Assembly (NCBI GenBank): GCA_947174225.1
Contig: CAMWIF010000208.1
Coordinates: forward strand, 1-5,294
DNA from: an uncultured Porphyromonadaceae bacterium
GTDB lineage: Bacteria > Bacteroidota > Bacteroidia > Bacteroidales > Muribaculaceae
Length of the DNA stretch: 5,294 bases
Reading direction: 5' to 3'
Below, piece after piece: positions 1 to 5,294 of the stretch; positions within the stretch are counted from its first letter, which is position 1, and each line of letters begins with the position of its first letter. The notes beneath the pieces are model-generated. The model saw nothing but the letters and a program-made list of their open reading frames with translations. It was not told the origin of the DNA and made no database searches. A program made the position numbers and the translations under genes.

Positions 1-2729
1 TCCATCAATTGGTTTACGAGCGAGAGGAGGTAGCGTGAGTTACGTGCCACAAAATTGAGCTGCTCAATCACCTTGGGATTGGTGGAGAGCCGCATAGCTC
101 TCTCAATAGGTCCTATTATCAGCGTAATAGGTGTGCGGAACTCGTGGGTAATGTTGGTGAAGAAGGAGATACGGTCGGCAGTGAGCTGCTGCACCTGGGC
201 TTTCTGCTCGGAGATTTCACGCACACCCTCTTCCACTGCCTTCTGCAGATCGTTGCGCTGCCGCTTCAGATCTTTTACGCGCCAGCGGTATATAGCTCCC
301 ACGGCAGCAAGAATAGCAAGAATTATAAGGACTATAAACCACCACCTGCGATAGAAATTGGGCACTATCTCCACCTCGAAACGCGACACGGGAGCAGATT
401 CGAGATTCTGTCCCTGTCCCACATATTTCACTTCTAAGTTGTAGGAGCCGGGAAACAGGTTCATATACGCTACGCTGTGACGCCCGGGTGCCAACTCTTT
501 CCAATCTTTCTCATATCCTTTCATCCTATAGTAGTAGCGACCGTTGCCTTCACCTCCATAGTCGAATGAGGAAAAGCCGATTTCGAATTGACGGTCATTT
601 TCCGATATACGGCAACGTTCCGGATTACCATAGACAGCATCGTTGTCTACTGAGAGAGAGGTGAAACGTACCGGCATCGGAGAGATATGTGTGGAAGCCA
701 ATCCCTTAATGGCAACCATTCCGTCTACGCTTCCGAAAAGGACATCACCGTTAGCCAGCCGGCGATAGGCGTTCCAATAGAATTGTTCTGTCTGAAGCCC
801 GTTATTAAGTCCGAAAGTCAGCATAGAGCCGTCGGGTGTTATGCAGCATAGACCGTGATAAGTGGCTACCCAAAGATTGCCGTGGGGATCCTCGACGATG
901 CCGTGTACGGCATCGTTAGGAAGACCGTCGTCGGTGCTGATATTTGTAAATGAACCATCCTTGTCATTGTACTTGTAGAGTCCGTTGCCGTTGGTGCCGA
1001 CCCATATGGTGGCATCCCGTCCCACAGCGATTGAGGTGACTTTCTCGTTTACAAGCACCGACTTGTCGTCGAGTTTATAGGGGTAACGTGTATATTCGTA
1101 GCCGTCTTGTCCCGGTCCTTTGCGAAGATTCACGGTGTAAAGACCTCCGAGACCCCCCATCCAAAGCCGTCCGTCGGGAGCTATGACTGTAGCCACAGTG
1201 CCTCTTACCTCGTCGGCTCCGCTGAAAGGCGTCGTCAGTTGGTCGGTATCAAGATCGTAGAGATACATTCCTGAGCTGACCCCGATCCAGATGGCATTGT
1301 TGAAAGGATCGAACGTCAGAGAGCTGATGTATCCCATAGGATTTCCGTCGGGTGTGAGGGTGAAATGGCGTAACATCCGAGATGGATTCATCCGATCGAG
1401 CATACATAGTCCGCCACCCCAGGTGCCAACCCACAAATGGCCTGTATGGTCGGAGGTGATTGCGCTGACTGAATTATGTGACAGTGCACCGCTTTCACGG
1501 GTAAAATGAGTGAATCCGGCTTCGTAGCTTTTACGACTTCGGTTAAGTCCACCTTCAACAGTGCCTACCCACACTGTGCCATCGCCGTCTTCATATATGG
1601 CATTGACACAGTTAGGCGACAAGGATGAGATGTCGGCAGGGTTGTGGCGAAGCATTTTACTGTAGAGGCGGCGAGGGGAGAAGAGATTTATTCCGCAGCC
1701 TTCCGTGCCTACCCATAGGTTATCACCCTCTATCAGAAGGCAGTTGATGAAATTGTTGTTGAGACTCTGAGGCGCTCCTATTATGTCGGCTGCGTCGAGC
1801 TGTTGTATTGAATCTGTAGCAGGGTCAATTATGTTGATGCCGTTAAGGCATCCGGCAATCAGCTTACCCTCCGGTGACACCACGAGAGAGTTTACGAAAT
1901 TCTGCGACAGATGGCCCTTGCCTCCGGATTGGGAATTATAGGCTCTTACGAGTCGATTGTTGATGTCGTAGGAAAAGAGACCATGTTCGGTAGCTATCCA
2001 TATCCGTGAGTCGGTGGTAGCGAAATCTGAAACGTATATCATCGGATTCCAGCTAAGATCAGGTGACAAGGGAAGGCTCTTGATCTTATTATTGTCTATA
2101 TACAGGCGGCATATGGTACCGTCAATTGCCGACAATACTCCGGGATATAGCTGAGGAATTGCTTTTACACAGGCTGTGGTCTGCGAGAATTTCGTCTTGT
2201 GGGGAATGGAGAGGATGCGTGATATGGCTCCGTTGGTGTCGAGGGAGATGCATATTATGTCGCTGGTATTGCGGAGCCATATGTTACCTTCGTTATCAAG
2301 ACTTACAAAAGATGCCGGTTGATAAGATATTTTCTCAAAAAGCCCGGTATTATCTTGTGGAGTGGCGGGTGAGAGATCGGTAAGGTTTATGATGTCGATT
2401 CCTCCGTCGCTGACAGCCCATAGTCTGCCGAATCGGTCTTCAGTCACTTTTCTTACGAAGGAACTTTTGATTTGTCTAGTGGGGGAATTTGGTGTGAAGG
2501 ACACAAATTCGTAGCCGTCATACCGGGCAAGGGAAGCTGAGGTTGCAACCCAGATGTAACCTTTGCTGTCGCGATAGATGTCTTCCACGAAGTTGTGGGG
2601 TAGCCCTTGCTGCATGGTAATGAAGCTCACCGTGTAGGAGTCAGCGGGATCCTGACGTAAAGTAGCATATGCCGTAACAGTGTGCAGGCATATGAGGGTC
2701 AGGAATATGTGTAGAAGTTTGAGCTTCAT
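1..2729 (-). CDS. Hybrid two-component system sensor (HTCS), N-terminal 909 residues; 3' end beyond left edge
   Basis: Inner-membrane sensor that should bind a glycan breakdown product in the periplasm and switch on a polysaccharide utilisation locus. Seen in the translation: signal peptide 1-22 (K-rich start, hydrophobic core, A-Y-A cleavage site); a GLPHN motif (about 43-47), then propeller blades marked by IW(V/I)(G/A)T-like strands with Trp at 60, 104, 151, 244, 339, 387, 433, 481, 523, 576 and 620, plus Trp-less versions near 291 and 664; a Y_Y_Y domain about 719-789 (FSSFDY, YYYRMKGYEKDW); one membrane helix about 796-814; a charged linker; HisKA from about 850 with HEFRTP and phospho-acceptor His862 (codon 144-146). 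The blade count fits the two seven-bladed propellers known for this family. Full HTCS proteins have roughly 1300-1450 residues, so HATPase, receiver and AraC-type HTH domains are expected off the left edge. The frame has no stops from 2729 to 1. The start was chosen because the signal peptide begins there. The adjacent GH51 genes suggest an arabino-oligosaccharide ligand (inference). Confidence 0.95.
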   Translation of the reverse strand, partial: MKLKLLHIFLTLICLHTVTAYATLRQDPADSYTVSFITMQQGLPHNFVEDIYRDSKGYIWVATSASLARYDGYEFVSFTPNSPTRQIKSSFVRKVTEDRFGRLWAVSDGGIDIINLTDLSPATPQDNTGLFEKISYQPASFVSLDNEGNIWLRNTSDIICISLDTNGAISRILSIPHKTKFSQTTACVKAIPQLYPGVLSAIDGTICRLYIDNNKIKSLPLSPDLSWNPMIYVSDFATTDSRIWIATEHGLFSYDINNRLVRAYNSQSGGKGHLSQNFVNSLVVSPEGKLIAGCLNGINIIDPATDSIQQLDAADIIGAPQSLNNNFINCLLIEGDNLWVGTEGCGINLFSPRRLYSKMLRHNPADISSLSPNCVNAIYEDGDGTVWVGTVEGGLNRSRKSYEAGFTHFTRESGALSHNSVSAITSDHTGHLWVGTWGGGLCMLDRMNPSRMLRHFTLTPDGNPMGYISSLTFDPFNNAIWIGVSSGMYLYDLDTDQLTTPFSGADEVRGTVATVIAPDGRLWMGGLGGLYTVNLRKGPGQDGYEYTRYPYKLDDKSVLVNEKVTSIAVGRDATIWVGTNGNGLYKYNDKDGSFTNISTDDGLPNDAVHGIVEDPHGNLWVATYHGLCCITPDGSMLTFGLNNGLQTEQFYWNAYRRLANGDVLFGSVDGMVAIKGLASTHISPMPVRFTSLSVDNDAVYGNPERCRISENDRQFEIGFSSFDYGGEGNGRYYYRMKGYEKDWKELAPGRHSVAYMNLFPGSYNLEVKYVGQGQNLESAPVSRFEVEIVPNFYRRWWFIVLIILAILAAVGAIYRWRVKDLKRQRNDLQKAVEEGVREISEQKAQVQQLTADRISFFTNITHEFRTPITLIIGPIERAMRLSTNPKVIEQLNFVARNSRYLLSLVNQLM

Positions 2730-2860
2730 AACGTTAGTTTAGAGTTAACGGTTTAAGGTTTTGAGAGAGGAAGGATAGTTTATTGTTTATGAATTAGGAA
2801 GATAGGAGATGAGGAATTATGATATAGGGATGAGGATCGAGAGTAAAGGAGAGTAGATTC
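2730..2860 (-). promoter_or_regulatory. G-less, pyrimidine-rich leader upstream of the HTCS gene
   Basis: Read on the minus strand, the 88 nt matching 2837-2750 contain no G at all and about 30 C, many in UC/CC pairs. Such RNA cannot form G-C or G-U pairs and should be single-stranded. There is no Shine-Dalgarno sequence before the ATG, as is usual in Bacteroidota. The Bacteroidota -7 core TTTG does not occur on the minus strand anywhere in 2730-2994. The nearest partial matches to TAnnTTTG are the TATCTTCC matching 2804-2797 and the TATCCTTC matching 2777-2770, both weak. A short 5-bp inverted repeat (CGTTA/TAACG, 2732-2736 and 2746-2750) lies just before the start codon. The stretch could be a plain untranslated leader, a Rho loading site (C-rich, G-poor), or both; the sequence alone does not decide. 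Confidence 0.45.
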
Positions 2861-2874
2861 TGTTGGGGAAAGAT

Positions 2875-2907
2875 GGCGGAGCAGCCGTTTGGAGAGGCTG
2901 CTCCGCC
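2875..2907 (-). terminator. Probable intrinsic terminator of the GH51 operon (perfect 12-bp stem)
   Basis: A perfect inverted repeat pairs 2875-2886 (GGCGGAGCAGCC) with 2896-2907 (GGCTGCTCCGCC) around a 9-nt loop. It lies 88 nt past the GH51 stop codon. On the minus strand the stem is followed by ATCTTTCCCC, a short and imperfect U tract. On the plus strand it is followed by GGGG, so only minus-strand termination makes sense. The strong stem favours a terminator or an mRNA 3'-end stabiliser. The weak U tract leaves room for incomplete termination and read-through into the HTCS gene. Confidence 0.6.
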
Positions 2908-2919
2908 GGGGTTGGTCAG

Positions 2920-2939
2920 AAGAAGCGCTTTCGCTTCCT
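2920..2939 (-). other. Stem-loop in the 3' region of the GH51 transcript
   Basis: GAAGCG (2922-2927) pairs with CGCTTC (2932-2937) around a 4-nt loop. On the minus-strand RNA the stem extends by a G-U and an A-U pair to 8 bp. It sits 12 nt before the stronger 12-bp hairpin in transcription order and has no U tract of its own. A smaller stem-loop, GAAAG/CTTTC at 2971-2983, lies closer to the GH51 stop codon. These may protect the operon's 3' end; no known RNA family is recognised. Confidence 0.4.
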
Positions 2940-2994
2940 TATATGGACCGTGGCGAGAGTTTCTTTATCTGAAAGATTCTTTCGGGAATGACCT

Positions 2995-4536
2995 TTACTG
3001 GAGGCTGAGAGTTACGATGCTCTTAGCGGGAAGGGTAACGGTGAGCTTGCCTCCCTTTACCTGATAACCTTTATTAAAGGGCTTTAGAGTAACTTTCTCA
3101 GGCTGTCCGAAGTCGTTATAGTCGTTCATCGAAGCAGCGGTAAGGATTTCACCCGAAATATTCTTGGCAGATATGCCCGAAAGATTTATGGTGATTTCAG
3201 CCTCGTTCTTAAGGTCTGTATTTACAAGGGAGATGGTGGTCTTACCATTCTTTGCAGAAGCTGTAGCGCTTACCACGGGAACCTTGCGGCCGTCGCGTGT
3301 AGCAATCATAGGAGTTGCCACATTGAGAGGCACAAGCTTTGCATCCTGATGAGGCACATACATTTTGAAGACGTAGTAGGTTGGGGTGAGTACCATCTGG
3401 TCGCCGCGAGTGAGCACCATCGACTGGAGCACGTTGGCGATCTGAGCGATATTGGTCATCTTCACACGGTCGGTAAAAGTATGGAACGTGTTAAGACTCA
3501 GAGCAGCCACCATAGCGTCACGGAGTGAGTTCTGCTGGAAGAGGTGTCCCGGTACGGTACCCGGTTCTTCATCAAACCAAGTACCCCATTCGTCAACGAG
3601 CAGACCTACACGTTTCTTGGGGTCATACTTATCCATAATCTCACAGTGGCGTTTCACCACGTCACCTACCTCAAGACATTTTCCAAGTGCCCAGTAATAG
3701 TCAGACTCATTGAAATTGATGGCTGAACCCTTACTGCCGTTCCAACCGAGCACTGTATAATAGTGGAGGGAGATGCCATCCATAAAGCGCCCTGCATTGC
3801 GCATCATCACGTCAGTCCAGTTATAGTCGTAGTCGGATGCACCGGAGGCTATCTTATAGAGGTGATTGCCGTTGTAGTTACGGCAATATGTTTGGTAGCG
3901 ACGATACACATCTGAATAATACTCAGGTGTGAAGTTACCACCACAACCCCAGCTCTCGTTGCCGACACCGAGGTATTTAAGGTGCCAAGGCTTCTCACGC
4001 CCGTTCTGTTTGCGCAAGGTTGCCATCGGACCATCCTCAGCCGTGATGTATTCCACCCACTTGGCAAGTTCCTCTACCGAGCCGCTACCTACGTTGCCGC
4101 TAAGGTATGGTTCGCAACCGAGCATCTCGCAGAGGTCGAAGAAGTCGTGTGTGCCGAAAGAGTTATCTTCCACAGTGCCGCCCCAGTTGTTGTTGACCAT
4201 ACGTGGACGGTTCTGCTTCGGACCTATACCATCCATCCAATGATATTCGTCGGCGAAGCAACCGCCGGGCCAACGGAGCACGGGCACGTGAAGCTCCTTA
4301 AGAGCGTTGAGCACGTCGTTGCGGTAGCCATTGGTATTGGGTATGGGTGAATCCGGACCTACCCAGAGACCACCGTAGATGCAGGTGCCAAGATGCTCGG
4401 CAAACTGACCGTAGATTTCCTTTACGATTATGGGACTCTCCTCAGAGGGAAGCAGGGTCACAGTGGCTTCATTAGCTGCTAAAGAGGGTAGGGAGCAGAG
4501 TGCTGAAAGCGCAAGTGTGCTTAGAATCTTCTTCAT
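2995..4536 (-). CDS. Secreted GH51 alpha-L-arabinofuranosidase, AbfA-like, complete (513 aa)
   Basis: Retaining exo-enzyme that removes non-reducing terminal alpha-L-arabinofuranose from arabino-oligosaccharides or arabinose-decorated xylan and galactan. Residues 1-20 form a signal peptide (MKK start, hydrophobic core, S-L-A cleavage site), so it is exported, probably to the periplasm. The (beta/alpha)8 domain covers about 25-395 and carries family motifs: FAEHLG (45-50, Glu47 in the substrate pocket), CIYGGLWVG, RWPGGCFADEYHW (88-100), GNE with acid/base Glu194, SLHYY (256-260), VDEWG with nucleophile Glu316, and NVLQ with Gln371. A C-terminal beta-sandwich (about 400-513) ends in LPAKSIVTLSL, as usual for the family. 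Length is close to the usual 500-residue AbfA type, with no sign of decay. The start is 9 nt after the stop of the upstream GH51 gene and has no Shine-Dalgarno, so the two are probably one operon with coupled translation. The exact glycan target is not visible. Confidence 0.95.
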   Translation of the reverse strand: MKKILSTLALSALCSLPSLAANEATVTLLPSEESPIIVKEIYGQFAEHLGTCIYGGLWVGPDSPIPNTNGYRNDVLNALKELHVPVLRWPGGCFADEYHWMDGIGPKQNRPRMVNNNWGGTVEDNSFGTHDFFDLCEMLGCEPYLSGNVGSGSVEELAKWVEYITAEDGPMATLRKQNGREKPWHLKYLGVGNESWGCGGNFTPEYYSDVYRRYQTYCRNYNGNHLYKIASGASDYDYNWTDVMMRNAGRFMDGISLHYYTVLGWNGSKGSAINFNESDYYWALGKCLEVGDVVKRHCEIMDKYDPKKRVGLLVDEWGTWFDEEPGTVPGHLFQQNSLRDAMVAALSLNTFHTFTDRVKMTNIAQIANVLQSMVLTRGDQMVLTPTYYVFKMYVPHQDAKLVPLNVATPMIATRDGRKVPVVSATASAKNGKTTISLVNTDLKNEAEITINLSGISAKNISGEILTAASMNDYNDFGQPEKVTLKPFNKGYQVKGGKLTVTLPAKSIVTLSLQ

Positions 4537-4545
4537 GATAAGGGG

Positions 4546-5294
4546 TTATTTACTGAAACGATAAACTGCAAAAGTTTTGGCAGGAAGAGTGACATTCATA
4601 TCCTTAATGTCCTTGTCGGTGAATGTCTGGGTCTTGGGCTTCACAATCTCCTGGTTGTCGAGAGTGTTCTCGGCATCATTGTCGGCGTGAAGAGTGGTCA
4701 CAGTTACGTTGGAATAATTCTGGTTCTTCTTCAACCCCTTGAAATCGATCTGAAGCTCTTGTGCCTCGTCGCCGGTATTAGCTACCTTAATGATGAGGTC
4801 GCCTGACGGGTCCTCCTTCACGGCAGATGCGAAAAGACCGTTCTGACCCTCGTTGCCGGCTACAGGCTTACCATCCATCTTCAAAGGCACCACCTGAGAA
4901 CCTTTGTTGAGGGAGAAGAGCTGCTGCACGTAGTAGCTTGCTGTGGGCATTGAGCGGAGGTTATCATACCAGATCATATCGGGACGCCACTGCCAGCCCT
5001 CAACGTGTGCGAAGAGGGGTGCATATGTAGCCATCTCCACGATGTCGGCGTTGCGCTCCAATCCAGTCATGAAGGCAGCTTCAAGGAGCGAGGCGTTGAA
5101 ATGGTTGTATTTCTTCCCTTTGCCGTGGCAGGCATATTCTCCTGCAAATACTTTCGGACCTTTGCGGTCGTAGTTGTCGTAGCGGTTGCCCTGAGCAAGG
5201 AACCAGCTTTCTGGACGATAGAAGTGCTCGTCAACGAGGTCAGCTTTGAGACGCTTCATCTCAGGCCAAAGGAACTCAAACTGCTCACCCTCTG
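4546..5294 (-). CDS. GH51 alpha-L-arabinofuranosidase, C-terminal 248 residues; 5' end beyond right edge
   Basis: End of a second GH51 arabinofuranosidase, different in sequence from its neighbour. Counting from the window edge, visible motifs are FEFLWPEM (5-12), VDEHFYRPESWF (about 20-31), NRYDNYDRKGPK, VFAGEYACHG (48-57), where Glu52 (codon 5137-5139) is the expected nucleophile, GLERNADIV, YAPLFAHVEGWQWRPD (90-105), YYVQQLFSLNKG, and a C-terminal beta-sandwich from about 130 ending LPAKTFAVYRF. This pattern matches the larger GH51 enzymes of Bacteroidales, which are often above 600 residues and may carry a carbohydrate-binding module before the barrel. The acid/base Glu and any signal peptide would be off the right edge. 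The Met at 5259 is internal, because the frame stays open and family-like to the window end. The stop is 9 nt before the next GH51 start, indicating co-transcription. It probably acts in the periplasm on arabinose side chains (inference). Confidence 0.93.
   Translation of the reverse strand, partial: EGEQFEFLWPEMKRLKADLVDEHFYRPESWFLAQGNRYDNYDRKGPKVFAGEYACHGKGKKYNHFNASLLEAAFMTGLERNADIVEMATYAPLFAHVEGWQWRPDMIWYDNLRSMPTASYYVQQLFSLNKGSQVVPLKMDGKPVAGNEGQNGLFASAVKEDPSGDLIIKVANTGDEAQELQIDFKGLKKNQNYSNVTVTTLHADNDAENTLDNQEIVKPKTQTFTDKDIKDMNVTLPAKTFAVYRFSK

Noticed and set aside
217..504. Minus-strand 95-codon frame
   Set aside because: It is out of frame with the HTCS reading frame, which encodes clear Y_Y_Y, membrane-helix and linker sequence over the same bases.
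1..2729. Possible frameshift or pseudogene in the HTCS region
   Set aside because: Codon-by-codon translation from 2729 to the window edge gave no stop, and both the signal peptide and the HisKA motif are in the same frame.
2731..2756. Short direct repeat of TAAAC on the minus strand before the HTCS start, considered as an operator
   Set aside because: Only five bases repeated in AT-rich sequence, which is expected by chance; no longer symmetry supports it.
2873..3064. Small plus-strand gene of 63 codons across the intergenic gap
   Set aside because: It runs through the terminator hairpin and the antisense of the GH51 3' end, and has no protein-like features.
3982..4350. Plus-strand open frame of 122 codons, and others at 3929-4243, 3452-3697 and 2126-2383
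   Set aside because: They lie antisense inside confidently identified GH51 and HTCS genes, show no recognisable motifs and have unnatural composition.
4477..4536. Lipoprotein signal in the complete GH51 (Cys14)
   Set aside because: Leu13 is at the -1 position, where a lipobox needs Gly, Ala or Ser. The S-L-A site at 18-20 fits ordinary signal peptidase I.
5257..5259. ATG at 5259 as the start of a 237-residue protein
   Set aside because: The frame remains open upstream to 5294 with family-like residues (FEFLWPE), and the fragment would lack most of the GH51 barrel.

Overview
This window comes from a Bacteroidota chromosome, most likely order Bacteroidales. The reasons are a SusR-independent hybrid two-component sensor of the propeller/Y_Y_Y type, co-oriented GH51 arabinofuranosidases, gene starts without a Shine-Dalgarno sequence, and roughly 50% GC by eye. 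That GC would suit Muribaculaceae or Prevotella-like lineages, but the genus cannot be fixed from the sequence. All real genes lie on the minus strand, so transcription runs from high to low coordinates. The plus-strand open frames are antisense shadows.

Layout in transcription order: (1) 5294-4546 is the C-terminal part of a GH51 alpha-L-arabinofuranosidase whose start lies beyond the right edge. (2) After a 9-nt spacer, 4536-2995 is a complete 513-residue secreted GH51 alpha-L-arabinofuranosidase of the shorter AbfA-like form. (3) The 265-nt gap 2730-2994 holds a small stem-loop, an 8-bp stem-loop and a perfect 12-bp stem-loop (probable operon terminator). These are followed by a striking 88-nt leader stretch with no G on the transcribed strand. 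(4) 2729-1 is the N-terminal 909 residues of a hybrid two-component system (HTCS) sensor: signal peptide, about 14 Reg_prop propeller blades, Y_Y_Y domain, one membrane helix and the HisKA domain with its phospho-accepting His. The ATPase, receiver and AraC-type DNA-binding domains should lie off the left edge. I translated this frame by hand and found it open throughout.

Together this looks like one edge of an arabinose-polymer utilisation locus (arabinan, or arabinose-decorated xylan or galactan). The two GH51 enzymes release terminal L-arabinofuranose from oligosaccharides in the periplasm, and the HTCS probably senses those oligosaccharides there and activates the locus. No SusC/SusD genes, transporters, mobile elements, RNA genes or CRISPR arrays are visible. 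The enzymes and sensor belong to well-known families. The points that stand out are the pairing of two dissimilar GH51 enzymes and the unusual G-less, promoter-poor leader of the sensor gene.
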